Assembly (NCBI GenBank): GCA_013397435.1
Contig: VZRG01002565.1
Span: 1 to 64,000 of the forward strand
Length of the DNA: 64,000 bases
Direction of reading: 5' to 3'
Source of the DNA: Erythrocercus mccallii
Lineage: Eukaryota; Chordata; Aves; Passeriformes; Dicruridae
The position numbers and the translations under genes were made by a program. Below are positions 49,560 through 62,800 of the stretch, one piece after another. Positions within the stretch are counted from its first letter, which is position 1. Each line of letters opens with the position of its first letter. The notes under the pieces are model-generated. The model ran no database searches. It was not told where the DNA came from and worked only from the letters and a program-made list of their open reading frames with translations.

Positions 49560-49760
49560 CCAGACAGATATGGCTTGCAGTTATGCCAAGGAAGTTTAGA
49601 TTGGCTGTGAGACAACTTCTTCACCAAAGGGGTTGTCAAGCATTGGAACAGGCTGCCCAGGGAGAAGGGTGTACACATCTTTAGAGCATTGAGAAGTCTG
49701 TATTTGGTAAGGATCAGCCCAGTCACACTGTCCTGGTGCTCAGCTGCAGCTTTGGACATC
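49560..49760 (+). mobile_element. CR1 LINE fragment (3' UTR region)
   Basis: Contains AACTTCTTCACCAAAGGGGT, TGTCAAGCATTGGAACAGGC and TGCCCAGGGAGAAGGGTG in the CR1 order, preceded by TTGCAGTTATGCCAAGGAAG. Truncated and diverged; no terminal repeat is seen. Confidence 0.9.
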
Positions 49761-52700
49761 ATGCCTATTACACAGTGGCCACTCCAAATTCAGTCAGTAA
49801 CCTCATACCCAGCTAGAAGAGAGAACCAGGGAAATTTGATAATTATCTGCTAAAGCCTGAAGCTCCCAGCAGGTGCCATCTGCTCTGCAAGTATTGCCAT
49901 GTACAAAAAAGGCCACTTTGCTCCCCCTCAGCTTTGATGCACTTCCTATAGGCCAGTGCTCTTCTCAGGTGCTGCAGCTGGTGTCACTGCAGGCTGTAGG
50001 GGGAAAGCCTTGCGGTGGGAATGGAAGCTGATTTTTAAATATCTGTTCTACGAAAGATTCCCCTGGACAGGAAGTTTTGCTTTTGGCTCAAGATCCCCTG
50101 TGCCTGGAGAAGTCCTCTCAGAATGTGCCCTGAAATAGAAACAGTGGCATAGTGACAGGGCCTTCATCTAGCAGGCAGGACTGGTGCTGCTGGAGTGGCA
50201 GGCTCTGCCCCTGCAGCCTGAGAGCACAGCACATCCCACGGGAAACTGCAGACCTGTAACCCTGATGTGCCTGTGCCCAGCCCCATGAACGGGTTGTGAT
50301 GGGCTGACACAGCCTCACAGCTTCTCTCCTGACTGCTGCCCTTTCATACCTCATCACTCATATTTATTCTGAGGTATATGTTTGAGCTGGGTGGGAGAAC
50401 ATGGGCTTTTGCTTTACATTATTTTTTTTTAGTAATTAGTAATTAGAGTTCCTATGTCTCCTGTAGGCCAAATTCAAAGACTGAGGTACAAGCTAGTATA
50501 AGACCAACTTTTTATGATGTTCTTATCACCTATCTACAGCCCATGGCACATAGGGAAACCACTCATTATATATCTAGGGCAAAGCAAAGCATCATTTCAG
50601 ACAGAAAACCTGTCTGAAATGCTTCCGCATGCTTCACTCATTTTTTATTTTTACTCCTTACTTCTCTCATAATCAGGTGATGAATTACACCAAGCTATGA
50701 ATGATACCACTCTACCCTTAACTTCACAGATAATTCAAGTCAAATTCAGAGGTGATACAAAGGAATCAAAATAGAAGTAATAATGGAAGAGTGCACAGCA
50801 ACCCTCTCCCATGTCATACACCATCAGGAGCCAGAAGGAAGGTGTGACACATGAATCTGAGCTCCCTCTGGCCCTTCCTTTACCAATGTAAATCTTCCTA
50901 ATAAAAAAAGTGCCACAATGCTTTTTCATGCAAAGGCTTTGTGATAGTTACAGTGCTGCCATAAACTCTCGATGAAATTATTCAGAATGGAACAACCATT
51001 TGGTTTGCTGCCTTCAGTCACATAAAGACAGAAACCCTGATGATAAAGCAACATCATACAGGAAAAAAGTAGTAAGATAGCCCTCTCTCTCCTCATGAGA
51101 AAGAGCATGGCTGTAGCATTGCTGATTCTGCACTGTTTGCATCGTATTCACCCCAAAGACTTCCCAAAAGGTCCTGCTGAATCTTAATTTGCACCCACAA
51201 ATAGAGTAAGCAGTTTCTAACTGTATACTACAGTCAAGATAAGGTCAACTTTAACTTCTGCAACTCTTTCTCCTGCCACCCAGAAGAATCCCTGCTGCTT
51301 AAGGTCAGTCAAATACTGCCCTTTTTTGGGTGGATGGGGCTGCATAGATTTGTGAGCAGTAACTGTTTATAGCTCTGCAGGTAAGAGAGGGTTAAACAAG
51401 TTTTATGTTCAGAGCACCTAAAAGGGTCAAGGGGTCATTTCCTTCATGTGTAACCATTTGACCAGGTGCAACTGTGGAATTTTCCCTTCCTCAAAAGCCT
51501 CAAGGTATAGATTACTTCCCAGAGGTGCATAATTAATTTAATTGCCCAATCCTCTTTGGATATGGCAAAACTTAAAAATATTGAGCACACAGTGGCTGGA
51601 GAGACTGCAGGGATTTGTTTGACAAATACCACCATCAGCCCATGCCTCACTTTCACATGAATCATCATTTAGGATTAGGGAGGAAACGGAAATGGAAATA
51701 TCTCTGTCTAAATCCCAGCAAAGTGGATTCAGCACTTATTTCCATGCGTTATTTCTGCCTTACCGTTTTAAAATCACTGCTCTTTCCCTTGGCACTTCAA
51801 TGAGCCAATGACCCAGAGTATATGACAAAAGTGCCCCAGCTTTCAGAGTCCTGAATCTTTTCTTCAGACTCTTATCAGAAGAGCTAATGTTTTTAAAGCA
51901 TGTTAGTGAAGCCTATTGGTTACAAATAACTGAGGAAAAACAAACAAATGAACCATATAGTAGATACTCTCTTTTTGGTTTTTGTTCCTTGTTATGGATA
52001 CATTAGACCTGAAATGTTTTTTGACTTAGAGTTATTTTTCCAATTTGTTTCTGTGTAAGGAATGTCATATACACCTTGCTGGAGCCAAAGGGAAAATTCC
52101 TCTTTTCTTCAAGAAGACTGGGATGATAGGCCAGAAATACGAATTTTGGACAAGAATCTCAAGATCAGGCAAGCAGAGCACACCAGCCCAGAGGTTTAAA
52201 GTCTCCACTAGACACTGTAAGGCCTAATACACACTTTTGTAAGTGCTATAGTCCTTGGTCCTGAGTGGTACTGAGGTAAGGTGGACAGTCAATACTTCCT
52301 AAACTCCACTAAAAACAAATAGGCTTAGATTCTTGGCCCTGTCAGTCTCTCTCTGAAATTAGGGTGGACTTAGGTTTTGGCATACAGTTTTACTTTGTGT
52401 TTGGTTTTGTTTGCTTTTTATTAGTAGAGGTTTAACTCAACACCTGAGAAACCCTGCATGAAACAAAGGTCTTCATTAAAATTTTAACACCCTTGCTGCC
52501 TCAGTTTAGAGTCAGGAGAGTTCCCACTATGCATGTAATTGTTTTTCCATAGTAAAATGCTCTTTGCTAAAGGATAATTGATATGAGGCTTAAAATTCTA
52601 GCACCAAAATACCCCCAAAAAGTTAATAACTTCTCTAAGTATTTGTACGGGCCTCTGATTCCATCCTCTGGAGTCCCATCATGTTCTTCAGGGGTGGGCT

Positions 52701-54359
52701 AGTAAATTGTCTTCTTGGCTGCCTCACTGGCCAAGTTCACCCACACACATCTCATATTCCAAGGAGTCTGATCCCATAGGTCCGTGTAATGTAACCAGTT
52801 TCTTTCCTGCAAATGTGCACTGAGAATGTGATACCATTTTATTTCTGATGTTAGATCACAAGCACAGGCAGTTTACTGGCCTCTGAACTGATGGGGAAGA
52901 GCCACCAGGCACTCAGTCCATAGGCAGAGAACATTAATCAATATGTAAATGTGTGTCTGTCTACACAGGCCAGACTGTGGCTGTCTCAGTCAAAAGGTGA
53001 AAAACATGCCAAGACATAAAATTATTGTTTACCAGTGTCACTGGCTGAAACTGCCCATACATGCAGGATTTTGCTCATTATTAGGTTTTTTTTCTTGATT
53101 AGTCCAGTCCTCAAACCCACCAAAAATATGAGTGCACTTCTACCTATCAATTTAGCAGCAAATGTCTTCATTCTGTTCACAGATTAACAGCTGAGGGAAC
53201 TCCTCAGCCTTCATCCCACTGATCCCCTGCTCTTGCTTGCTGTGGGAAAAGATAGTGCACTGCATAAAACATGTTCAGATTCTTACAGCTTTCTTCATCC
53301 TCTGCCATATGGGCTGCATTACTGTCCCCTCAGCTGGTCACAAGAGCACAGCCTCTTTTTAGCCCAGAAACCCAACCAGACACACATTTCTACTGTGTTC
53401 TTGCTTATACAATCAGGCTAAGCCCCAAAACTCCTTGCTCCTGCAACAGAGACACTTCAGATCAGTTTAATGATATTAGAAATGTGTGCTGGGCAGCAAT
53501 ATCTCCTTAAATGTCCTTGGCCAGCCATGGCTTTACAATGTTTATAGCCTTTTTTCCTAATCAAAAGATCTAAGGCAAGTTCAGTTGAATAAAGCAACAC
53601 ACCTGCTATTGGGGGAGAGGGAAGATCAGGGAAGATCATGTTAATTAATACTAGTTTTAGCCAGGTTATAGCATAGTGAGTTCTATACTGATATTTTACA
53701 GTATCTACTCAAATCAGGAATAACTCTGAGCCAGATCTTTCTCCCTGTGCTAACCTCTACATCCTACAGAGGATCACAGCAGAGTGCCTGGGCCAACAAC
53801 CATCCCAGTGTGGTCCCAGGACGCTTGCTGCCTCCCAGGATCTGCCACAGAGGGTTTCAGGCAGATGAAAAAGATAAATGTTGGGGATGACAGATAAATT
53901 CTGGTGCACAAATTCTGTGTACAATGCTGAGATGATTCTGAGCTACATGCTAGCCTGGAAGACGTGTTCAGCCAGGCTGTCTCAACTTTGGTCTGGGCTG
54001 TAGCACAGTTTTCTCCAGCTCCTGGAGCAGTCTGAGGCTGGGAAGGCACAACTGTGGTTTAAAGTCATTGTCCTGCAACTCTTCCCAAGGATGGGAGTTA
54101 TGTGCTGTATTATCTGTATTACCTGTGTTATTACATCGCATAACCTCAGCCTGTCAGCTCAGACCTAAACACAGGTCCCTAAAGTCTCTGTGTGTGCAGT
54201 CTGTCCAAAGCTGTGGGAGCAGGGACAATGCATGGCCACACACAGCTCAGTACACTTGATCAATGCTTTCCTCTGAAGGATGGTCCTCAACTTCAGTAAA
54301 GGCAATCCAGAAGTGAAGGAAGTAGAAGATGTTAACTACTAAAGCCACTCATCTTGTAA
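49761..54359. other. Intergenic DNA, no recognised gene
   Basis: Ordinary AT-leaning DNA. A sharp 11-base-arm hairpin lies at 50593-50621. No gene or mobile element is recognisable. Confidence 0.6.
50593..50621. repeat. Perfect hairpin, 11-base arms, 7-base loop
   Basis: CATTTCAGACA (50593-50603) and TGTCTGAAATG (50611-50621) are exact reverse complements around the loop GAAAACC. Confidence 0.93.
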
Positions 54360-54369
54360 TCCTTTAGGG

Positions 54370-54620
54370 GTGGTTGTGGTGGAGCTGCAAGATTGATCGA
54401 GGCTGGAGCTGCTTAGTTTGACAAAGTGATGCAGGGAAGGTGTGGAGACATTGCAGGCATTTGCAGATATTGAATGCCTTTGTGCAAGTAGCATGGAGGA
54501 CAGGCAAATTCACTGAGGTGCCAGAAAAATGAATAAGAAGGGATAAAGAAAGGAAATTAACAAGACATCATGGCTGTCAGGAGGAATTTGCTGATATTAC
54601 TCAGAGGAATAATCTCCTGG
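54370..54620 (+). mobile_element. Possible very degraded CR1 fragment
   Basis: Scattered phrases (CTGGAGCTGCTTAGTTTGAC, GGCTGTCAGGAGGAATTTGC) recall the CR1 3' region but with many gaps. Weak. Confidence 0.3.
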
Positions 54621-55619
54621 CTTCAAATACATAAAACTAAACCAGATAAAAGACTTAAAAAAAAAAAAAGAAACATACTGTAGAAAAAGCAATCTGGAGT
54701 CAGCTTCCAAGGGTGGAAAGAGAAAGATACCAGGAAGATTTTGCCGTCTATCATCTCCAGGTTCTACCATCTCCAGTTCTCTGAAATTTCAGGCTCTCCT
54801 GGGACTGTTCATTCAAATTTATGCAAAGTTGAATTAAATAACATTGAGCTACTGCTGTGTATTCCACCATAAATTCCATTCAGAATAAAATGAAAATATA
54901 TTTCTAGAGACCTGTAACATCTTGGTAAATGAACAAAACCAAGTGGGACTTCCTGCCTAGATATCTTTTTCTTGAGATTATCCAAAGGCTCTTTCTTGAC
55001 AGAGATTCCCCAGATTATTATCATTGTTGTTTCCTGTAATAAAAAAAATCCTTAAAAGTTAGTTTGAATGAATGCTGAATCTGTGCTTCTCCAGCCAAGG
55101 AGCCCTTCCCCAAAACCACTGGAGGCAGTTTGCCACTGTTTTATGTTAGTCTGTCACTGATAGATTGACTGAATGCCCAGTGTCTGCCTGCCAAAGATCA
55201 ATGGCTTCCTCCAGAAAGAAGTAGCCTGGGGGGAAGAGGAATGCCTGGACCAAACAGCTTCCTGGTCTCCCATGCAGTTTATGGGTCTGATAATCTTCTT
55301 GCTTATCTCAGGGCAACACCAGGGTTCATCCCTTCCATAGGGAGTAGAGATATGCAAGATAGTGACACTATCAGTGCAGAGGCCAGTGGTAGCTTGAAAA
55401 AAATCACATAGATCTATTTTTTTTAGGTTTCCTCAACATATTATTATCAGGAGAACATAAGGTAAAATAAGGGAAAAAAGGCAATGGTGTGACAGACTTC
55501 CTCATGCAGCAAGTGATGGGCAAATTTAGCAAAATTCAGATGTCATTTGGTCTGGATCAATAGCTGAAAAGTGTTGAAGTTTACTTGTGTGCCATCCTGT
55601 ATGAGAGGCACTGACAACT
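54621..55619. other. Intergenic DNA, no recognised gene
   Basis: Non-repetitive, AT-leaning DNA with no recognisable gene or element. Confidence 0.55.
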
Positions 55620-55830
55620 GTAGGGAGTCCCAAGAAAAGCTGATAAGACAGCTGGGAGTCTAGAGCATGTGAAATATGAGAGCTTGAAGGAACTGGGTTT
55701 TTCTAACACGGGGAAGAGAAGGCTGGACAGGGAAGGAACCAATTGCATCTCCTCCTACCTGAAGGAACTTGTAGTCAAGACAAACAGCTCTAAATAGAAG
55801 AACAAGGCTTGATCTGGATTCTAGAAATTG
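55620..55830 (+). mobile_element. CR1 LINE fragment
   Basis: Matches the CR1 segment running from AGAGCTTGAAGGAACTGGGT through GGGGAAGAGAAGGCTGGACA to TCCTACCTGAAGGAACTTGT. It is a 5' and 3' truncated, diverged copy. Confidence 0.82.
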
Positions 55831-58699
55831 GGGAGCTTAATGTATACATTGATTTGCCAATATCTGTGTCCAACACATAACACAAGATCAACTAGATTTA
55901 TTGTAGCATTTTATTCTTCACTGAGTTCAGAACACCTGAAGCAGCAGCTTGATCCAACCTCTAAAAAAAAAACAAAAACCTGTAGAGGCTCAGAAAACAT
56001 GATCAGACTGGATCTTGTTTCTTGTTAGGAATTAATTTAGAACTGCAGTAGTGGCCTTCTGTTTGGCCTTTCCTCCCAGACTGGCTTTAGCTCAGTGGTC
56101 TCCCACTGAATCCAGTGAGTTTGCTACCAATAAAGCTGGGGATAAATAACTGATAGATTTACACACCTCTACAACAACAACATGAACAGTTCTGGCTGCT
56201 TCATCCTCCTGACTTATCCCACTGTGGGCAGCTGTACTGCCGCCTTCTTCCTCCATAAAGAGAGGCAGGAGATGCAAAGAAACAGTGGGAGAGTGCTTCA
56301 CTTGCAGTGGGACCTAGTTCTACCTCAAAGACTGTCCTAAATATCCATCTGTGATTAATTATGAAGTCACAGAAACTAGAAGACAAAAATTTCTTACTTT
56401 TTTTGTCTTCCATGACAATGGGGTAGATTGTTCCCATCATTCCTTTCTCTCCTTCCCCCAGCCCCTTCTCTTATGTCCACCAACTTCTTCGCTCTTTTAT
56501 TCAGGCAAATCCTTCATATTCTCATTGGTGAACCTAATACATGCTGCAGGAAGGGAAACTAAGCCAGATACAAGAATAGAAACACTCCAGGACAGAAAGG
56601 AGAAACAGTTGCTGGTAACTAAAATGGAAACTCTAATCATATTGCTGTAGCTAAAGGGCCAGTTTCAATCTCATTGATATACCAGTGTGGGAAATGGCAG
56701 TCTTATTTTTCCCCCTCCATGAACTGCCCTATTTTAGCTGGAGGTATGATTTTCCTCTTCTCAGTTGTGCCAGGCACTGGAAAATGGTTAGAGTGACATG
56801 CCTGAGGACAACAGCCCCTTCCTACCACCCAAATTATTCCTAACCTGCACAGAGCACTGGTCTTCTGCTGCTGGAGCCATCAAGGTTAAGAAGAGCATCA
56901 AAAGGCAGGAGGTCATATAATCTGCTGAGTGAAACTGCTGGAATGAATTTGGGCCATTATCGCTAAATACAGTGTTTGCACATGACCTCTGCAGAGCTGC
57001 ACATTTGAATGGCAGATGTAGACAAGGAGCCAGGCATTAAGGCAGCACAACTCTGACTAACTGTCTTCAATTGAGTGATGCTGGATGACACCAGAGGAGG
57101 ATGCAGTGGCCTCAAAATATTTGACATCTGCCCCTCTAGAAAGGAAAAGGATTTCTTGGCAGATATCCTACCTTCAATATTTAAAATCTGAAGAGAGTTT
57201 TTATTGCTTTTTAATTGGGATGAAGGCGGGAGTATGTTTTCTTTGGATCTTACTTCAAAGCAGATGATCAGTGTTGCTGAAAATAAAGAGCCTTGTTTAG
57301 GCCTCTTCTGATCTTACCCGCTAAGCAAAATAAACTCACATGGGAGCATCTCCTCCATTCACGCTCTCAATGCATGTCACTTTCCTTGTGGGTTTATTTG
57401 AAAAATAAGAAATGCCAGGCTTGAGTCTGCAGAGAGCAATTGCCTGTTCCTAGGAGATTCAGATATCAGCACCCCTCTCCAAATGGTCCTTTTGGCCTCA
57501 CACAGTCAAAAGTGAAAGACAACAGTCAAGAGTTCTTGTCTTTGAGCTGTTTTTTTCTACACCTTCATGCTTACAAGAAGCCACCTTGGGAGGCCGCTAC
57601 TTAAATACAGGACATAACAACCAAAAGCTCTCATATGAATCCTCCCCCTATTTCAACCCAACGTGTCTCCTGTCTAAGGGAGAAAAGAAATTCATTGATG
57701 GGGAGCTAAAATGTTTACCTTTTCCTAGCCTGCATATCTGTATCAACTTTCTCTAATGTAAGTAGATTGAAAATGGGAATAATGTTGTGTTATAACACTG
57801 ATAGGGAGCTTTCAAATTCATTGTTCCTCAGTTGTTGTCTGTGATTAGAAATACAGCATTCAAGCTGATAGGGCAGGAAGTAGTCTTTTTTCCTGCCCCC
57901 GAATGCAAAAAATTGAATCTTCCAGGGTATGCTGTGCTACCTCCATATTAAAACCGAGGATCAAGTGACTGGCAGTGTCCCAAAAGTACTGCACACCTAG
58001 ATACTGCACAAAAATAACAGGAGCACATCTGATGACCAGAATGTGTGCTTCTGAAAACCCCTCTAACTGGTCCTGCTTGCTCAGCAGAACTGGTTCCCTA
58101 CAGCACAGGCTTTCTTTTTCAATGACAGGACAACTTGCTTCAAGAATCGCCTGGATTCATCAAATGAAGATTTGCAGGACTTAAGGATAAATTTCAACTT
58201 GACAGTCTACCACAGGAATCACTGGGCCCCAGATACAGCCAGAAATGATCAGTAAGTGTATGCACATCAGCAGTTTCATGGTGAGGAAAGTGTTGGACAT
58301 GGCTCTGTTGCCTCCTGTTGCAGTGTAGCTGAGTCTCAGTAAAGGCTTCTGTGTGTTCTTCATTTTACCAGACATCAAGCACCTTGTATGTCAGAGTGCT
58401 AATCAGCATCTCAGTACAGTACAGGGTATGTTGGTAAACAACAACAGAGGGTCTAGGAATGAAATATAGCCATTTAGAAAAATGTTACTGATGCACATTT
58501 TAAATGCTAAAAATTCAAAACCTGAAAGTATTTGGCTGGAAACCATAACAGCTCTGTCACGGAGGCCCTGCAGGACCTTCTGGGAGCTGTATTTCATGTA
58601 TTTCACACTCCTGGCTTCCCCTGGGCATGATCCTAGGTTGGGCTGGATCTGCTGTGATGCATGATCTTCTCTCCCCTTGTTCTCATCTCAGGCCTTGAG
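55831..58699. other. Intergenic DNA, no recognised gene
   Basis: Short frames only, no recognisable repeats or RNA genes. Confidence 0.55.
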
Positions 58700-59845
58700 G
58701 CTGACACAAGAAGATGACATAACATGAGTTCAGCAAGGCTTAAGACATTGTCCCAGGTTACATTTTCAGAAACAGTGAGGAAAACACAGTCTAAATGAAG
58801 CTTCTCAAGACTTGATGCCAAAATGATTAAAAAAAAAATTAGAGATCAGTTTTAAATTGCTTAGACTCACCCTTGAAAGATATATGGAACTGGATTACTC
58901 CAGGGTCTGTTCTGGCTCTGGTACTACTCTTTGTTTCTGTTAATGATTTTGGCAATGGAATAGGGATTATCTTTTAGCCTACGTACGATACCAAAGTAGT
59001 GAGATGGAGCAGAGGGAATAAAGGTTGGATGTTGTAATTAAGTTAAAAAACCCCAAACCACCAAACACCAAAATGCAACCAATTTAAACAATTATTAGAA
59101 AGAAAATTTGTGGTTTGCCTGGTTGCAAGTCTGTATTGACAAAGGTCAAATACTATAATGAGGCAGAAATAACCAACTGAATAAAAAAAAATTCAAGAGA
59201 TGGTGAATGACCAAGAACACAAGAGGTCTGCAGCAAACGTTCTGGGGACTGCACTGGATAAAAATCTGAAAGTCAGCCAACACTCCCATCCTGCTGTGAG
59301 AAAAGCCAACTTGAAACAAAAAGAAGTGCCCTATGACAGATTTTGCAAGAAAGTTCTCCAGTTTGTTCAGTAGTGGCAAGGTCTTAACTGCAATAAGCCC
59401 TGCAGTTTCAGGCACTGAACTAGGGATACAGACAATTTGGGGAGATTTCTCAAAAAAAAAGTGGTAATAATCAGAAGACTAAAAAACAAACAAAGATTAA
59501 AGAAACAACTCACAAACTCCCACATCTTACATGAGGAAAAGGATTTTAAAACTAGTATTTAATATTTGGAAGAAAAGCCTGAAGGCCACAAGTCTTCAAA
59601 ATGATATGAGGAAAACAAAAATCTTCAATAGCCATAATTAAACAAATACTGACATATATAGCCTAAGAATGTTTGAAGCTTTCATTGTTGCAGATTCTTA
59701 GAAACAGATTGATAAATACATGTGAGGGAGAGGAAGGGTGCAATTAATCTTGCTACAGGGCAGTGGGATGGTCTAGGTGACCTGTTAGAAAAGTTCTTCT
59801 CCTCTTATTTCTGCAAACTTATGATTCCATGTGTGGTGAGCACAG
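58700..59845 (+). mobile_element. Long, old, degraded CR1 LINE
   Basis: Follows the CR1 order across the end of the reverse-transcriptase region and the 3' UTR. Remnants include GAGTTCAGCAAGGCTTAAGA; then CCAGGGTCTGTTCTGGCTCT with TAATGATTTTGGCAATGGAA; then TACGATACCAAAGTAGTGAG; then CTGTGAGAAAAGCCAAC near 59,310; then GGATGGTCTAGGTGACCTGT near the 3' end. Stops and indels are throughout, so it encodes nothing intact. The block may contain later small insertions. Confidence 0.75.
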
Positions 59846-62800
59846 CACCTACACCAGAGCTGCACAGGCACATGGAGTCAGCAGCTCCCATAAGACACTA
59901 TGAGAACATTTCAAAATAGAATACTGTCTTTTAGCAAGGATGTTATGGCTAAGATACCGCAGTTTCCAAGCATTCTAGATTTTGACAAGTACAGTTAGAA
60001 ATTTCTAAAGGAAGTAGACCATTTTTCTCCAGCTGGAAACTTTCTTTTTGTTTACATCACAAATTTGACACAGAAAAGTATTTTTGAGGCAAACCTTCCA
60101 CCACCTCCTTGTATTGGGTAAGCATACTGGAAATGCAGATTGTTAACTCTAACAGTTTAGATAGAAAATAGAGGAAGGAAATGATGTTACCTTTCACACT
60201 GGAGATAGTACATATTTGTGAAAAGTTATTACTTGTTTAACATTATTGCCAGAGGTCCAAAGCTTGAGAAGAGCCCAGGAAGGACATGGGTAACACAGCA
60301 GAGAGAAACAGAATGCAAGGTTTTGACTTCAGATCCTCTTTCCTCTCCTGAGCACAAGGTTGGCAACAGGACTCAGCCCCCAAGAATTCCCTGAGAGTCA
60401 GTGCAGTTAAATGTACAGCTGCTTTAGGCCTCTATTAAAAACACTGATCTAGCAAATGAAATCCCTCTGATTTCTGGCACCTATGTGATCCTTCACTACT
60501 GCACTCTTTCTCTCCTGTCAGACAGACTCAGCTCAGTGGCAGTGAATTGCCACAAAACTTTGCTGCTTTAGCTATCTTTTTATCTAGTCCAATCCACAAA
60601 GAGCCTCAGCCTTTGGAGTCTGATATTCAAATGGCAGGGTTGTATCCCCCTCTCCATCTCAGTGTTAATGGTGACCACACCTCTCTCTGCCCCTTGGATT
60701 CTGCTGCCTGCACTGGAGTCTGTCTTGACAACTTGCCACCCTTCCAGATGGCACTCAGCACCGCGTACAGTGCAAGGACCCCTGTAGCCCCCAAGAAAAT
60801 TTCCAAATGGTCTTAATTTTAATTTGGGGGGTAGGGGGGAACAACCAACCCAACAACAAAAAACAAGCAAGGAGCTTTGATCCCATTCTGCTCTTTTTTC
60901 CTTCCTCCCCTATGCACTGGCACTCCAAATTCCACTGTCTCCGTGGTCAGGGATGGCAGCTAACAGCCCTGTCTAACAGCTCAGGAACATGGCAGAGGTA
61001 GTACAGCACAGAGGCACATACACCCAACCCAAAGAGAAAGGTGGCAACCATGAAAACTCCCGAAACCCTGGAGGCTTAGTGGTGCAGCAGCTTTTCTACA
61101 AAACCAACAACTCCTGCAGGCAGCGTTGTAGTGAAAACTCAAAAGATAAAGGAAGAAAAGCTCAGAGATATCTACATTTTTCATGTTAGATGTGCCAATC
61201 TTAAAGGGCAGCAAGTATCCAGAGCCAAATCAGTAAATCTATTCAAGGTGTCTAACTCAGTGAAACTCCTTGTGATGCAGGAATGCAGGGCATGCAAGTG
61301 TGGCTGAGGAGTTAAGCCTGAGGTCTTCTATGCACACAAAGAGACAGCTAAGGTACCCGCACAGTTGCTTTCACTCGGCCTGCCAAGGAGGAAATAAACC
61401 TAAACCTTTATATTTGACTTTTTGTAAAGCCTATTTCTTTCTGTGCCGTCTTCTCAAGACACACATACACACTCCGCAGAAGAGTAACTCCCTTTTGCAA
61501 CAAGACTGACCCCACCATACCTCTTGACAGAGCTCTAAGGTGATAGTGAAGCTGAGTTATAGCTGGAGTGGGTGAAGCAACATGCATTTGTTGCTTAAAC
61601 ACCACACAAGGTGTTATTCTAATTACTGGCAGAGCCCACAGGGGGTGAATAGCAGCTCTCAGCCTAGTGCAAAATGGCAGCCCCTTGATTTGGAGATTAA
61701 ATTAGTGATTGGGTGTAGAGCAGAAGGGAAATGGGCTGGTGGGGGAGGGAGGACAACATGCTGGTGGGAAAGGAGCCCTTGCTTTTCCTGTCTGATCCTA
61801 GCACCTTGGCCTTGGCTCTGCAGACCTGCCAGTCCCAGAAAATTCCACTTTATCCCCTCCAGGCTAGAAAAGGCTTTTAGTTGCATGTGGCAGTGATTTT
61901 TCTAAAAATGACTCAAGCAAAGGCAAAAACAAACAAACAAAACAACCCCTAAAAAATCCAAAACACCACAACCCCAGACAAACTTATGAGATTTACAAGT
62001 GGTTCAAATCCTGGGTTGTTCCTTCACTAACGGGGTTTGTCTGGTGGTACTGAGATCAGAGCCTGGCCACTGGTTACAGGGAACACCATGGAATTTGAAG
62101 CCTAATTAACAAAAGAAATGCCTCCACCTGTCTTTAACCAGCCCACGTGTTTTCAATTGGGCTTACAGCCACAAATGGATAAAATTGTGCTAAACAACTC
62201 TGAGCACATGACAGAAAAATAGCCTCCTGAGTTATGAGCCAAATCCAGATGCTCAAGGGACCACAAGAATCAAAACAAGACTGTGTTCAGGGCTGTAGAT
62301 GAGGGAGAAAGGGAAGGATAACTCTGCTGAGAGGAAACCTTAATACTCACCAGCCCAGGTAGGTGTGAATGGCAGTGGTTATGAGGCTTGTGGTAAGATT
62401 TTGGTGACTACCTCAGTGTGAAGAGGTCAGGGGAACGGGCTTCTCCACAATCCCTCATCTCTAGCATCTGCAATTAGGACTCTCATAAAGATTATTATGT
62501 GAAACCTGTGCACTCCAAAGTAGCATAGTTGTCTTGTCCCTGCACACGGCTAGGCATTTCAAAGGAAAACACATAGGAAATGTCCAGTAAATAACAACAG
62601 ACCCAAACCAGGAACATTTTGCTCCTCAAAAGAAAAAGTTTTCTCTCACATTGGAGAAAGATAAAAATCCACCAGCCATCTGCTTTTATCCAAGGCCTGT
62701 GGTATGCACAATGGCACTGTATATTGACTGCCCAAGCATAGCTCTTTAGACAGCTTTGGTGACAGATTGTAACAGGCCTGCTGATACCTCCTGTGACCCT

